A DNA stretch of 64,000 nt from Gilliamella sp. wkB112 (GCF_001690685.1 NZ_LZGL01000017.1:124001-188000); one strand, 5' to 3'. Shown: positions 1 through 9,840, counted from the first letter of the stretch. Program-made: numbers and translations. Notes: generated by a model from the letters alone, not told the origin.

Positions 1-56
1 GAGTAAACATGCTACAATTATCCTATCTGCAACTTAATCTATTTAGTCGAAAAACA

Positions 57-815
57 ATGAAAAAAAGAATAATTGGCATGTTGTTTTCTGTTATGGCGTT
101 AACAAGTTGTGCGTCTTATGAACCAGAAACAAATAGTTATAGCGACCCAATGTCAGGGTTTAATAAAGCTATGTTTAATTTCAACTATTATGCTGTTGAT
201 CCTTATGTTTTAAGACCTGCAGCTGTAGTGTGGAAAGATTATGTACCCACACCTGTTCGTACTGGGGTGGTTAATTTTTCCTCAAACCTTTCTGAACCTG
301 CTTCTATGGTTAACAACTTATTGCAAGGTGAAGTCCATCAAGCAGGTAAACATTTAGCACGCTTCTTCCTGAATACTGTTTTTGGCTTTGGGGGATTAAT
401 GGATGTAGCTAGTATGTCAGATCCGCAATTGCAAAAAGGTAATAAACGTAGTTTTGGTAATGTATTAGGTCACTATGATGTACCTTATGGCCCTTATGTA
501 GTATTACCATTTTATGGCTCAGCAACTTTAAGGGATGACGGTGGTAGCGTGGTTGATAGCCTGTACCCACCTTTGGTTTGGTTAGATTGGCAATGGGCAT
601 TAGTGCGCGGAGTGTTTGATGGTATTGAAGCTCGTGCAGTGGCAATTGAATATGAAGATTTAATCAAAAATAGTGATGATCCATACAACTTTATGCGTAA
701 TGCTTACTTCCAACGCCATGATTTTGTAGCCTCAGGCGGTAAAGTTGATGAACAAAAACAACAACAGCGTGAAGAGAGCATTAATAGTATTATTAATGAT
801 ATTGACTCCCAATAA
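57..815 (+). CDS. mlaA: MlaA/VacJ outer-membrane lipoprotein (phospholipid retrograde transport)
   Basis: MlaA sits in the outer membrane and removes mislocalised phospholipids from the outer leaflet, passing them to the MlaC/MlaFEDB route. The protein has a lipoprotein signal peptide with lipobox LTSC (Cys18) and Ala at +2, consistent with outer-membrane sorting. The MlaA family blocks follow: SDPMSGFNKAMFNFN, then FFLNTVFGFGGLMDVAS, then GPYVVLPFYGSATLRDD, and a charged Gln-rich tail. An in-frame ATG lies at 9, but starting there would put 16 extra residues before a classical MKKR signal start, so 57 is preferred. The length of 252 residues is normal for the family. No other mla genes are nearby. 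Confidence 0.93.
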   Translation: MKKRIIGMLFSVMALTSCASYEPETNSYSDPMSGFNKAMFNFNYYAVDPYVLRPAAVVWKDYVPTPVRTGVVNFSSNLSEPASMVNNLLQGEVHQAGKHLARFFLNTVFGFGGLMDVASMSDPQLQKGNKRSFGNVLGHYDVPYGPYVVLPFYGSATLRDDGGSVVDSLYPPLVWLDWQWALVRGVFDGIEARAVAIEYEDLIKNSDDPYNFMRNAYFQRHDFVASGGKVDEQKQQQREESINSIINDIDSQ

Positions 816-838
816 TCTGTTATTTTAAAACTTTTTCT

Positions 839-866
839 AGCCGTCGTTTATCGACGGCTTTTTTAT
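839..866 (+). terminator. Rho-independent terminator after mlaA
   Basis: An 8-bp stem, agccgtcg pairing with cgacggct around a TTTAT loop, is followed by a T run. It lies 24 nt past the mlaA stop. Confidence 0.85.
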
Positions 867-903
867 TATTATTATTTTTATTTATTGTGTTTTTTATTGA
901 TTG

Positions 904-1707
904 TCAGTTATCCTGCATTTCAGGCAAATGTTGCCAAAATCGTTTTGGCATTTGTTGGCGTTGTAGTTTAGGGTTTATCCTTTCTTTTATGGTTAAAGCT
1001 TTACAATAACGACGCCACATTGTTTGGAATAATATTTCATCCTGACTTAAATATTGTTGATTAATTTGGTCATCAATAATTAAATTATCTTGATCACTTA
1101 ATGATATTTGCTCAATCTTTTCTAAATCATAAAAATAACCATATTGCCGTTTTTGATCATATATCGCCCATTTTTGATCGGCATAACGATCTTTAAAAAA
1201 ATCTAGGGTCAATGGCAAAGCATTATAAAGTGGCGCAATAACAGCAAAATAGATTTTTTCCTTACCGTTTTCACCGCTATTAGTAATTGAATTTTCAATG
1301 ACATTAAAGCGTACGAATTGCATTAAATACTCACGTTCCTTACTAACCTTTAGTGAAATTTCACGCACAGCAATGACATCTGGATCGGCAAAATCAGTTT
1401 CTATCGAATATGCTGATTTGAATACTTTACATGCATAACGGAAGATAATTAAATCACTATCTAGCAGTTCAGATAACCACACATTGACTAATTGTTGCAA
1501 TGCAACTTTGCTAATCTTCTTTTTTAGTGCTGTTTGTACACGTTCATACTTATTATTACGAACTTCAACTTGGTGGCTATCAGTAGTTAATAACGGCGCA
1601 ACTTCATCTTGAGCTAATAAACTATCTGGCATTTTTTTTAGTTTAAAAGCATCAAAAACCGCACACAACAACCCTTCAAAGGTTTTGTCATAATAGAATA
1701 CAAGCAT
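904..1707 (-). CDS. DUF4130 (TIGR03915-type) putative DNA repair/metabolism protein
   Basis: This is the usual partner of the radical-SAM protein encoded immediately upstream, three bases away. The family opens with a conserved FYYDKTFEGLL-type start. It then has a central segment (about residues 140-200: EREYLMQFVRFNV, YFAVIAPLYNALPLTLDFFKDRY) and an aromatic stretch, KWAIYDQKRQYGYFYDL. In many bacteria the C-terminal side carries a uracil-DNA-glycosylase-like domain. This 267-residue form ends shortly after a basic tail and appears to lack such a fusion. A role in DNA damage processing is inferred from family annotation; no reaction is established. The tight spacing implies co-translation with the radical-SAM gene. 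Confidence 0.75.
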   Translation of the reverse strand: MLVFYYDKTFEGLLCAVFDAFKLKKMPDSLLAQDEVAPLLTTDSHQVEVRNNKYERVQTALKKKISKVALQQLVNVWLSELLDSDLIIFRYACKVFKSAYSIETDFADPDVIAVREISLKVSKEREYLMQFVRFNVIENSITNSGENGKEKIYFAVIAPLYNALPLTLDFFKDRYADQKWAIYDQKRQYGYFYDLEKIEQISLSDQDNLIIDDQINQQYLSQDEILFQTMWRRYCKALTIKERINPKLQRQQMPKRFWQHLPEMQDN

Positions 1708-1710
1708 TGA

Positions 1711-2961
1711 TTACCACCCCATTACTAACTGTTGTGGCATATTTGCTGGTTTGGCTGCAAGTAATGGCTTTTCTTGTAGAGAAAGTCGAATATACTCAGC
1801 CGAAGAATCCAGTAATTTGAATTGATCCATTTCATAGCAAATAATAAAAAATTGGGCTCGTTTTAGTACTACACCGATTCGTCTAAGTGCTTGTAGATTC
1901 AATTTACGATGCCTTCTAGCCATGACAATTAATTTAGCCGATTTAACCCCTATGCCAGGTACACGCAAAATTTTTCGGTAACTATCTCGATTCACATCAA
2001 CCGGGAAAAATTGCGGGTTGCGGATCGCCCATGATAATTTTGGATCTACAGTTAGATCCAAATCTGGGTGCTGTTCATTTACTATTTCATTGACATCAAA
2101 GTCATAAAACCGCAATAACCAATCGGCTTGATACAAGCGATTTTCCCGAACTCTTGGCACTTCTTGTACTACCGGTAACCGTTTGTCATAACTGTTAACC
2201 GGGATAAAACCAGAATAATATACCCGTTTCATACTAGGTCTTTTATACAGTTTGGCGGTTAATTGTAAAATTTGCTGATCGCTTTCGTCGGTAGCACCAA
2301 TAATGACTTGGGTACTTTGCCCTGCCGGTACAAATTTCGGGGTCGATTTGATCTTTTTACGATCTTCAATATTTTCCAGTAGGTTTTGTTGAATATGACG
2401 CATGGGTTGGTAGATACTTTGATGATCTTTATCTGGCGCTAGTAGTTTAAGATTTTTTTCGGTAGGGATTTCTAAATTAACACTCATTCTGTCAACCAGT
2501 AGTCCTGCTTGGCTAATAAGCTCATTACTAGCTCCTGGGATTGCCTTCATATGGATATAGCCGTTGAAACAATATTCATTACGTAATATTGTTACCGCAC
2601 GAATCATTTTTTCCATAGTGTGATCTGGCGTTCTAACAATGCCAGAACTTAAGAACAGGCCTTCAATGTAATTGCGACGGTAAAACTCAATAGTTAGTTC
2701 GGCTAATTCTCGCGGTGTAAATCCTGCTCGAGGAATATCATTACTTTGACGATTTATGCAATATGCACAGTCAAACATACAATAGTTAGTGAGCATTATT
2801 TTAAGTAATGAGATACAACGCCCATCAGCAGTAAAAGTATGACAAAGTCCCCAACCATAGGCACTGCCAATCCCTTTACTTTTATTGTTGCGTGAGGTAC
2901 CACTTGAAGCACAAGAAATATCATATTTAGCTGATTCAGCTAAAATTTCAAGTTTAGTCAT
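1711..2961 (-). CDS. Putative DNA modification/repair radical SAM protein (TIGR03916 type)
   Basis: A radical-SAM enzyme with the 4Fe-4S cysteine motif CMFDCAYC near residue 70. A preceding Cys/Ser/Gly-rich block (SCASSGTSRNNKSKG) and GWGLCHTFTADGRCISLLKI are both typical of this family. The C-terminal third contains a helix-hairpin-helix-like segment (ILRVPGIGVKSAKLIVMARR), which suggests contact with DNA. The downstream gene is its standard DUF4130 partner. The ATG at 2961 has GAG six bases upstream; an in-frame ATG at 2976 adds five residues and cannot be excluded. The substrate is unknown and the repair role is family inference. Confidence 0.8.
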   Translation of the reverse strand: MTKLEILAESAKYDISCASSGTSRNNKSKGIGSAYGWGLCHTFTADGRCISLLKIMLTNYCMFDCAYCINRQSNDIPRAGFTPRELAELTIEFYRRNYIEGLFLSSGIVRTPDHTMEKMIRAVTILRNEYCFNGYIHMKAIPGASNELISQAGLLVDRMSVNLEIPTEKNLKLLAPDKDHQSIYQPMRHIQQNLLENIEDRKKIKSTPKFVPAGQSTQVIIGATDESDQQILQLTAKLYKRPSMKRVYYSGFIPVNSYDKRLPVVQEVPRVRENRLYQADWLLRFYDFDVNEIVNEQHPDLDLTVDPKLSWAIRNPQFFPVDVNRDSYRKILRVPGIGVKSAKLIVMARRHRKLNLQALRRIGVVLKRAQFFIICYEMDQFKLLDSSAEYIRLSLQEKPLLAAKPANMPQQLVMGW

Positions 2962-3169
2962 TATATTCTCATTCATTGTTAATTGCCCAAATAACTGTAT
3001 TTATATACAGCATTATAGCTGGATTTTTTTTGGCCGCAAGTCATTAAAAATAACAATTTATTCCAGCATCATTTTAGAAATAGCCACCAACCATGAACAA
3101 GTAATATACAATTTATTGTAAAAAAGTAATAAATAACATCACATAAGATGAATAAATAGCTGATAGGTA

Positions 3170-3198
3170 TTGTTCAGCTTACAAGTGTAAGCTATAAT
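3170..3198 (+). promoter_or_regulatory. fabB promoter with embedded FabR-like palindrome
   Basis: The -35 TTGTTC (3170-3175) and -10 TATAAT (3193-3198) are separated by exactly 17 bp. The spacer is almost entirely an inverted repeat, AGCTTACA-AG-TGTAAGCT (3176-3193), with perfect 8-bp arms. Palindromes of AGC-TACA-N2-TGTA-GCT form in fabA/fabB promoters are the known operators of the TetR-family repressor FabR. The assignment to FabR is by resemblance only. Confidence 0.6.
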
Positions 3199-3246
3199 CT
3201 CAACAATTTTCATATAAAGCCAGATAACTTAGGAGTAGGTCATTAA

Positions 3247-4458
3247 ATGAAACGTGTTGTAATCACAGGTTTAGGGATTCTGTCAAGCATCGGCAATAAC
3301 ACTAAGGAAGTGTTAGAATCGCTAAAAATAGGTCGTAGTGGAATTACTTTTTCACAAGAAATGAAAGATAGCGGGATGCGTAGCCATGTGTGTGGTAATG
3401 TAAAATTAGATACCACTGGGCTAATTGATCGTAAAGTTGTACGCTTTATGAATGATGCTTCTATTTATGGTTATTTAGCTTTACAGCAAGCAATCGAAGA
3501 TTCTAAGTTAACTCCTGAACAAGTATCTAATCCACGCACCGGTTTAATCGCTGGTTATGGCGGTTCAACTAAAACTCAATATGCTGTTGTTGCAGGTATG
3601 AAAGAGAAAGGTTTACGTGGTGTTGGTCCTTATGCAGTAACTAAATCAATGTCTTCAGCAATCTCTGCTTGTTTAGCTACACCATTTAAAATTAAAGGTA
3701 TTAGCTATTCAATGACGTCTGCATGCGCAACCTCTGTTCATTGTATTGGTCACGCAGCTGAGCTAATTCAGTTAGGTAAACAAGATGTGGTTTTTGCTGG
3801 CGGTGGTGAAGAACTTTGTTGGGAAATGTCGTGTGAATTTGATGCCATGGGAGCATTATCAACCAAATATAATGACACGCCAGAAAAAGCATCTCGAGCT
3901 TATGATGCCAATCGTGATGGTTTTGTTATCGCTGGTGGTGCTGGTATGGTCGTAGTAGAAGAGTTAGAACATGCACTGGCACGTGGTGCTCATATTTATG
4001 GAGAATTAGTTGGTTATGGAGCCACATCTGATGGTTATGATATGGTTGCCCCATCTGGTGAAGGAGCAATGCGTTGTATGCAACTTGCTATTCAAGACTT
4101 AGATGTGCCCGTTGATTATATCAATACTCATGGAACATCAACTCCTGTGGGAGATGTTAAGGAGTTATGGGCCATTAAACAAGTTTTTGGTGACAATATC
4201 CCAGCTATCTCATCAACCAAATCAATGACAGGTCACTCATTAAGTGCCACGGGTGCACAAGAGTTAATCTATTCACTATTAATGTTAGAACATGGCTTTA
4301 TTACACCAAGTATTAACATTGATGAACTTGATGAAGCAGCTGTTGGTATGAATATTATTACTGAACCTACCCAACGCGAATTGACTACTGTTATGTCAAA
4401 TAGTTTCGGCTTTGGTGGAACAAATGCTTCAATTGTGATGAAAAAATACAAAGCATAA
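3247..4458 (+). CDS. fabB: Beta-ketoacyl-ACP synthase I
   Basis: Condenses malonyl-ACP with acyl-ACP in fatty-acid elongation and is needed for unsaturated fatty acids. The Cys-His-His catalytic triad is visible. The nucleophile Cys160 is in [12 protein letters not shown], the first His in [12 protein letters not shown] (about residue 295), and the second His in [13 protein letters not shown] (about 330). The Gly-rich C-terminus [11 protein letters not shown] is intact. At 403 residues it has the standard length. An AGGAG ribosome site precedes the ATG by 11 bases. The gene is monocistronic, with its own promoter and terminator. Confidence 0.97.
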   Translation: MKRVVITGLGILSSIGNNTKEVLESLKIGRSGITFSQEMKDSGMRSHVCGNVKLDTTGLIDRKVVRFMNDASIYGYLALQQAIEDSKLTPEQVSNPRTGLIAGYGGSTKTQYAVVAGMKEKGLRGVGPYAVTKSMSSAISACLATPFKIKGISYSMTSACATSVHCIGHAAELIQLGKQDVVFAGGGEELCWEMSCEFDAMGALSTKYNDTPEKASRAYDANRDGFVIAGGAGMVVVEELEHALARGAHIYGELVGYGATSDGYDMVAPSGEGAMRCMQLAIQDLDVPVDYINTHGTSTPVGDVKELWAIKQVFGDNIPAISSTKSMTGHSLSATGAQELIYSLLMLEHGFITPSINIDELDEAAVGMNIITEPTQRELTTVMSNSFGFGGTNASIVMKKYKA

Positions 4459-4490
4459 ATTAATGACTCCTTAAAATAGCTAAAAAATAA

Positions 4491-4518
4491 AAACCGTTCT
4501 AAATTGAACGGTTTTTTT
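4491..4518 (+). terminator. Rho-independent terminator after fabB
   Basis: A 9-bp stem, aaaccgttc/gaacggttt, has a short AT loop and a T tail. Confidence 0.85.
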
Positions 4519-4587
4519 ATAGCGCAATCAATTTAAGTAAGTAGTAACATCAATCTAACAATATCAACATTAAGCTATATTACATTT

Positions 4588-5316
4588 TTAACACGACAAC
4601 ACTTTACTTAAAAATAACTGTGTTCGTTCGTTTTGAGGATTATTAAATATCTGTTCAGGTGAACCTTGTTCTTGAATAATACCTTGATCAATAAAAATAA
4701 CCCGATCAGACATCTCTCGAGCAAAACCCATTTCATGAGTGACAACAATCATCGTCATCCCCTCTTGTGCAAGGGATTTCATTACTGCCAGCACTTCACC
4801 AACTAATTCAGGATCAAGTGCCGAAGTCGGTTCATCAAATAACATAACGGTTGGATCCATCATTAACGCCCTTGCGATAGCAACACGTTGCTGTTGACCA
4901 CCGGACAGTTGACTTGGATAAACATCAATCTTATCAATCATCCCTACTTTTGTTAACAACTGCTCAGCTTTAGTAATGGCTTGGTCTTTCGCCATTTTTT
5001 TTACATCTCTTGGAGCTAAAATTAGATTTTCAAGTACGGTCATATGTGGAAAAAGGTTAAAACGCTGAAACACCATTCCCACAGATTCACGTAATTGGTT
5101 AATATTGGTTTTAGGATCGTGAACTTTAAAACCATTAACTTCAATCTCTCCTGAAGTAATATCTTCTAGTCCATTAATGCAACGTAAAAATGTACTTTTA
5201 CCTGAACCAGATGGACCTATGACTGAAATGACTTCTTGTTCTTGAATATCACACGAAATACCACGTAACACATGGATATCACCAAATTGCTTTTGTAGAT
5301 CTTTAATGTGAATCAC
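4588..5316 (-). CDS. Polar amino acid ABC transporter, ATP-binding protein (GlnQ/HisP type)
   Basis: ATPase of an importer for polar amino acids. Walker A is GPSGSGKST (about residues 34-42), the ABC signature is [15 protein letters not shown], Walker B is [12 protein letters not shown], and the switch His is in VVTHEMGFA. The 242-residue length is standard for the GlnQ/ArtP/HisP family. Its start overlaps the permease stop by 14 bases, so it is the last gene of a binding protein-permease-ATPase operon. The sequence does not settle the substrate (Gln, Arg, Lys/His or cystine). Confidence 0.9.
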   Translation of the reverse strand: MIHIKDLQKQFGDIHVLRGISCDIQEQEVISVIGPSGSGKSTFLRCINGLEDITSGEIEVNGFKVHDPKTNINQLRESVGMVFQRFNLFPHMTVLENLILAPRDVKKMAKDQAITKAEQLLTKVGMIDKIDVYPSQLSGGQQQRVAIARALMMDPTVMLFDEPTSALDPELVGEVLAVMKSLAQEGMTMIVVTHEMGFAREMSDRVIFIDQGIIQEQGSPEQIFNNPQNERTQLFLSKVLSC

Positions 5317-6064
5317 TTTTACCTAACCTTTTTTCTAAGTATCTAACCAAGAGAGATAGTAAGGATGTCATTATCCAGTAAATCAAAGAAATAACTAGAT
5401 AAGGTTCAGTATAAGAACCATAAGCGGCACCAGATGTTCTAGCAGCAAAAGCAAGATCAGCAAGACCAATTGCTGCTCCTAATGACGAATCTTTTAAAAT
5501 AGCAATTGCATTATTACCTAAAGGTGGAAGCATACGTCGAAATGCTTGCGGTAATATGACCTTTCGCATAGTACTGCCATAACTCATTCCTAATGAACGC
5601 GCAGCTTCCATTTGCCCTTTATCAATTGATTGAATCCCCGCTCTAAAAATTTCCGAAATATAAGCTCCGGCATTCAATGTAATTGCAGTTACGCAAGAAA
5701 TAAATGCCCCATATTGAGAACGTAATAAGCGAGCCGTTTCAACAGAAATAAAATTATCAGATACTAACATCCCATCACGTGGATTAATTAAAAATGGCAT
5801 TAAAACAAAATGAACCACCATAATTTGTACAAATAACGGTGTGCCACGAAAAGCGCTTACATAAATTTTGACTGGCCACTGGACACAAAAATAAAGCGCA
5901 TATTTCCAAAAACCATATTTGGCATAAGCGGTTCGTCCGATCCCTAACATCAACCCCCATAATGTACCAAAGATGACACAAAATATTGTACATTGAATCG
6001 TCATCCTAGCCCCTTCTATAAACAGGGGCATGTACTCAGAAATAATATCCCAATTAAATGCCAT
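5303..6064 (-). CDS. Polar amino acid ABC transporter permease (HisM/GlnP family)
   Basis: Inner-membrane permease with about five hydrophobic segments. It has the family N-terminus ([18 protein letters not shown]) and the [10 protein letters not shown] motif. The EAA coupling loop, about residues 150-175, includes [20 protein letters not shown], which contacts the ATPase. It is encoded between the binding protein and the ATPase with a 12-base gap and a 14-base overlap. The transporter may work as a homodimer because only one permease gene is present. Confidence 0.9.
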   Translation of the reverse strand: MAFNWDIISEYMPLFIEGARMTIQCTIFCVIFGTLWGLMLGIGRTAYAKYGFWKYALYFCVQWPVKIYVSAFRGTPLFVQIMVVHFVLMPFLINPRDGMLVSDNFISVETARLLRSQYGAFISCVTAITLNAGAYISEIFRAGIQSIDKGQMEAARSLGMSYGSTMRKVILPQAFRRMLPPLGNNAIAILKDSSLGAAIGLADLAFAARTSGAAYGSYTEPYLVISLIYWIMTSLLSLLVRYLEKRLGKSDSH

Positions 6065-6076
6065 GAGTTATCCAAG

Positions 6077-6859
6077 TTACTCTTTAGATTCTAACGGTAA
6101 AGAAGGAACACTACTATCAAACCACTTGGTATAGATCTTCGCATAGGTACCATTCTCAATAACTTTTCTTAGTCCGGAATTAATAATATTACGTAGTTTG
6201 TCGTTTCCTTTAGCAACCGCAATACCAAAATATTGCGACTCAAAATTATTATCCGAAACTAAACTAAACTCTTTACCTGGATGCATTTTAATATAAAATT
6301 TTACTACCCCAACGTCACCTACTGCTGCATTGATACCTTCTTCATATAATTCTTGCAACAACAGTGGCGTATTATCAAAACGTTTAATGGACGTACTATT
6401 TTTACCTAAAACCTTTGAAACAACCACATCAGCAGTACTACCATTTACCACACCAACAGTCTTATCACTTAAATCAGTTATAGCTGCTATTTTGGAATCT
6501 TTCTGCGTGACAATAACTTGCTCAGCAGGGAAATAAGGTAAAGAAAAATCTACAGATTTTTTACGTTTATCAGTAATAGTAATTCCTGAAATAATAATAT
6601 CGCGTTCACCATTATCCAAAGTTGCAAAAATACCTTCCCATGGTGTATTAATTAATTTGATTTTAAAATTTTCAGCCTGTGCTATCGCTTTAATCAGATC
6701 AATATCGAAACCTTCTAGCTGCTTATCACTATTTTCATATTCAAATGGTCGGTAGGTGCCTCCAGCACCAACAACATAAGTCGGTTCATCAGCATAAGAT
6801 AAGAACGTTGATAATAATAAAACACTAGTTAATATTAATGAAAAAAAAGATTTGATCAT
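6077..6859 (-). CDS. Amino acid ABC transporter periplasmic substrate-binding protein (SBP_bac_3)
   Basis: A periplasmic bilobed binding protein. Its cleavable signal peptide (MIKSFFSLILTSVLLLSTFLSYA) is followed by YVVGAGGTYRPFEYEN, the typical start of family 3 solute-binding proteins. DIDLIKAIAQ, TPWEGIFATLDNGERDIIISGITITDKR and the hinge region follow. The ATG at 6859 has GGGG about eight bases upstream. An ATG at 6871 has no ribosome site and would place four residues before the signal peptide. It is first in the ABC operon. The ligand is not determinable by eye. Confidence 0.9.
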   Translation of the reverse strand: MIKSFFSLILTSVLLLSTFLSYADEPTYVVGAGGTYRPFEYENSDKQLEGFDIDLIKAIAQAENFKIKLINTPWEGIFATLDNGERDIIISGITITDKRKKSVDFSLPYFPAEQVIVTQKDSKIAAITDLSDKTVGVVNGSTADVVVSKVLGKNSTSIKRFDNTPLLLQELYEEGINAAVGDVGVVKFYIKMHPGKEFSLVSDNNFESQYFGIAVAKGNDKLRNIINSGLRKVIENGTYAKIYTKWFDSSVPSLPLESKE

Positions 6860-7118
6860 TTGAGGCCCCATTTAGAAATAAATCAAGGGAATATGATAGC
6901 TTTTGAAGAAAATAATGCAACTGATTATTAACCAACATTGGTTTTATATACTTAATAAACAGCTACAAATTGCATATAACATATTGAAGCATCCGAAAAC
7001 TACCTTCAAAATTGTTTTAAAAAATTCTCATTAAAAGAGAAGTTATTACTAGCTTGCATATTTTTATATTCTAGTTTACTTTAGCAAACGTCTGTTAATA
7101 ATTATTTAAAGAGTCAAT

Positions 7119-8111
7119 ATGTCTATATCATTCAAAGAACAACAACAACGAATTAGTTTTGTAAAACATTTTTTTGCCGAGCAATTAGCTGAAAATTTAT
7201 CACTAATTGAAGTACAAGCACCATTATTAAGCCAAGTTGGCGATGGTATTCAAGATAATTTATCTGGAACTGAGAAGGCAGTTCAAGTTAAAGTGAAAGC
7301 CATTCCTAATGCCCAATTTGAAGTGGTGCATTCACTGGCTAAATGGAAACGTAAAATCTTAAGTGATCATCATTTTGCTGTCGGTGAAGGGCTGTATACT
7401 AATATGAAGGCGCTGCGCCCTGACGAAGATCAACTATCACCTATTCATTCCGTTTATGTGGATCAATGGGATTGGGAAAAAGTGATGCGCCCACAAGATC
7501 GCAACTTAACTTACTTAAAACAAACCGTAGAGAAAATCTATTCAGCTATTAAAACTACCGAAAAAGCAGTATCAGAAAGATACCATTTACCTCGTTTTTT
7601 ACCAGAAACAATTACTTTTATGGATAGTGAACAACTATTAAAACGTTATCCTGACTTGTCACCGAAAGAACGTGAAAATGCGATTACTAAAGAGTTAGGT
7701 GCTGTATTTTTAATTGGCATTGGTGGCAAATTATCTAATAATGAAAAACATGATGTTCGCGCACCAGATTATGATGATTGGAGTAGCGATAACGAATTAG
7801 GATCACAGGGATTAAATGGTGATATTCTTGTTTGGAATCCAGTGTTAAATAGTGCATTCGAAATTTCTTCTATGGGGATCCGCGTTGATCCAGAAACATT
7901 AAAACGCCAACTAAAAATTACTAACGATGAAGCTCGCTTACAATTTGCTTGGCATCAAGCATTAATCAATGGTGAACTGTTGCAGACTATTGGTGGGGGC
8001 ATTGGCCAATCACGTCTAACCATGTTATTGTTACAACAACAGCATATTGGCCAAGTACAAGCAAGTGTTTGGGATGATTCAATCAAGCACAATTATCATA
8101 ATTTATTGTAA
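7119..8111 (+). CDS. asnA: Aspartate--ammonia ligase (asparagine synthetase A)
   Basis: Makes asparagine from aspartate, ammonia and ATP. It is a class II aminoacyl-tRNA-synthetase-like enzyme, recognisable by [52 protein letters not shown] and the C-terminal motif [12 protein letters not shown]. Its length of 330 residues equals that of E. coli AsnA. It is divergent from the ABC transporter and convergent with tenA. No asnC regulator gene is adjacent, unlike in E. coli. Confidence 0.97.
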   Translation: MSISFKEQQQRISFVKHFFAEQLAENLSLIEVQAPLLSQVGDGIQDNLSGTEKAVQVKVKAIPNAQFEVVHSLAKWKRKILSDHHFAVGEGLYTNMKALRPDEDQLSPIHSVYVDQWDWEKVMRPQDRNLTYLKQTVEKIYSAIKTTEKAVSERYHLPRFLPETITFMDSEQLLKRYPDLSPKERENAITKELGAVFLIGIGGKLSNNEKHDVRAPDYDDWSSDNELGSQGLNGDILVWNPVLNSAFEISSMGIRVDPETLKRQLKITNDEARLQFAWHQALINGELLQTIGGGIGQSRLTMLLLQQQHIGQVQASVWDDSIKHNYHNLL

Positions 8112-8126
8112 TTAAGTTATCCAATC

Positions 8127-8160
8127 AATCTTTCCCATTATTTTAGTTATGGGAAAGATT
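8127..8160. terminator. Hairpin between convergent asnA and tenA
   Basis: A perfect 12-bp stem (aatctttcccat/atgggaaagatt) with a 10-nt loop. It probably serves both genes, but neither strand has a strong T run. Confidence 0.6.
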
Positions 8161-8173
8161 AACTTGCTAGTAA

Positions 8174-8836
8174 TTAATAACTTTTATCTAGTCCCATTTG
8201 CCAAAAACCAATCTCAAGCTTAGTTGCATTGCGAAAAATTGTACTTAATTGCTGAAAACGTCGATGATCAATAGTTTCTAAATGTTGATTAAGCCAATCT
8301 ATTTCTTGTTGCATAGTTTGTTTAAATTCTTTAGTAGCATACATTTCAATCCAACTTTGATAAGGATTGTTATGTTGTCGATACCAAGTTTGTTGTTTAA
8401 CCCAATCAACTATCATGCCATAGCCGATTAGACAAGGAGCTAAAGCTATATGTAAATCTAATAATCCACCTTGTTGACCTATATCTAACACATAACGGGT
8501 GTAAGCCATATTCGCTGTAGCTTCAGGGAGTGTAATCAGTTCATGTTCAGTTATATCCCATTGTTGGCAATACTTAATATGCAAATCAAGTTCAACTTCG
8601 ACAATTGTTTTTAAGCTAACTAATGTTTGGCGGATCTCAAAAAAATTACGGCTTTTATAAATAGCTAATCCCCAAGCTCGTGAAAATTGAATTAAAAAAA
8701 GGTAGTCTTGTTTTAGATAGTGTTGAAAACAGGATTTATCTAATATACCTTTAGCTAATTGTTGAATAAAATCATGTTGAATATAATTATCCCAATCGAC
8801 TTGGCAGGATTCGATTAAATGATGAAATGCGGGCAT
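8174..8836 (-). CDS. tenA: TenA thiaminase II / aminopyrimidine aminohydrolase
   Basis: Hydrolyses the aminopyrimidine product of thiamine breakdown to HMP for thiamine salvage. All-helical TenA fold. The catalytic Cys lies in LAPCLIGYGMIVDW (about residue 123 of this start) and the C-terminal Glu region is TMQQEIDWLNQ. HYLKQDYLFLIQFSRAWGLA is the family N-terminal block. The ATG at 8836 has GAGGAG five bases upstream. An in-frame ATG at 8872 lies between the riboswitch and this site and is rejected. Expression is probably controlled by the TPP riboswitch just upstream. No other thi gene is adjacent. Confidence 0.92.
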   Translation of the reverse strand: MPAFHHLIESCQVDWDNYIQHDFIQQLAKGILDKSCFQHYLKQDYLFLIQFSRAWGLAIYKSRNFFEIRQTLVSLKTIVEVELDLHIKYCQQWDITEHELITLPEATANMAYTRYVLDIGQQGGLLDLHIALAPCLIGYGMIVDWVKQQTWYRQHNNPYQSWIEMYATKEFKQTMQQEIDWLNQHLETIDHRRFQQLSTIFRNATKLEIGFWQMGLDKSY

Positions 8837-8897
8837 AAATGCTCCTCTATAGTAAAAAAGGAGTAGCCACAAACTTATAACTGCAAGTTTATTTTAT

Positions 8898-8964
8898 ACT
8901 CCCTTCGTCGGTATTAACCAAATCAGGTTCAACGGATATAATCTCAGCCAATGGCACCCCGGAT
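8898..8964 (-). promoter_or_regulatory. TPP riboswitch (THI element) upstream of tenA
   Basis: Read on the minus strand, the leader carries the conserved TPP aptamer elements in order: GGGGTGCC, then CTGAGATTATA, then GAACCTGATTTGGTTAATACC, then GAAGGGAGT. Spacing and order match the THI element. It lies 60-130 bases upstream of the tenA start. Confidence 0.93.
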
Positions 8965-9063
8965 AAAATTAACAATGGATAAAATTAATAATTAAAAATA
9001 CTATAAGTAATTATAGTTTATTAACCCATATTAAATCAGTAAGACTAATTTTAGTAACCCTTC

Positions 9064-9459
9064 TTAATTTTGCGTCGGAGCAGGAGTAGATTCAGCTTCC
9101 GGTTGTGTATTAGATTCTACAGCTGGTGCTTCCGATTTTGGCTCTTCAGCTTTTGATTGTTCCACTGGCTGCGCTGATTCGGCAGGGGTTGCGGCTTTAC
9201 TTTTAGTTGCTTTAGTTGAAGTAGATACACCATCTAAACGTACATAAACAATATTTTGCTGACCGCGATCACATGATCCAACTATTTGACCTTCAATTTG
9301 TTGAGACTGGTCGGCAGGAACAAGCTTTAATTGGAACAGCGATGACTGCACACCATTATTTTGGATTTTTTCGGCGATATTACCACTGATTTCTTCACAA
9401 TTTGAAGCAGCGGCAACCATTGGTAGGCTTAACAATAAAACAGAGACTAGCTTTTTCAT
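9064..9459 (-). CDS. DUF1161 family small periplasmic protein
   Basis: A signal peptide (MKKLVSVLLLSLPMVAAAS) precedes NCEEISGNIAEKIQNNGV and an IVGSCDRGQQNIVYVR segment. The pair of Cys residues and the KI..NGV block match DUF1161 proteins (YnfD-like), whose function is unknown. The last 50 residues are an Ala/Pro/Glu/Ser/Thr-rich low-complexity tail. The start at 9459 has AAGGAAA upstream; a longer frame to 9501 has no ribosome site. The gene is monocistronic. Confidence 0.75.
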   Translation of the reverse strand: MKKLVSVLLLSLPMVAAASNCEEISGNIAEKIQNNGVQSSLFQLKLVPADQSQQIEGQIVGSCDRGQQNIVYVRLDGVSTSTKATKSKAATPAESAQPVEQSKAEEPKSEAPAVESNTQPEAESTPAPTQN

Positions 9460-9615
9460 ACGTTTTCCTTTTCTTATAAATGACGTTAATATCAACAGCA
9501 TTATAAGACTATTAGTAAAACTGTCTATATACTTTTAGCTAATGATGAAAAAATATTTACCTTACTATAAACATATACAATCTTGTTAAGCTAATCTGCT
9601 AAAATTGAGCTTATT

Positions 9616-9840
9616 TTATTTTTGCTGATCTTCTAATAATTTCAATTTATTCAATATCCAAGAGCGAATATCTGCAAGATCTTCTGCCGATAGGCTATTC
9701 ACAAAATCACGCTTTTCATGCAAGGTGTTTCGATCTTCTTCGGTTAAAACTACACCTTTTAAATTCAATAAAACTTCTTTACGGTACATTGAATAAATAA
9801 AGTCTTTTATTAAATCATCTGAAAGATTAATTTTGGTCAT
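9616..9840 (-). CDS. Small acidic/basic hypothetical protein (74 aa)
   Basis: I do not recognise the family. The product is soluble and mostly helical, with alternating charged residues (EEDRNTLHEKRDFVNSL, AEDLADIRSWILNKLKLLEDQ). It has no signal peptide and no Cys. A good AAGGAAA ribosome site sits just before the ATG, which supports it as a real gene. It lies between the DUF1161 gene and a 490-base intergenic stretch. Confidence 0.6.
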   Translation of the reverse strand: MTKINLSDDLIKDFIYSMYRKEVLLNLKGVVLTEEDRNTLHEKRDFVNSLSAEDLADIRSWILNKLKLLEDQQK

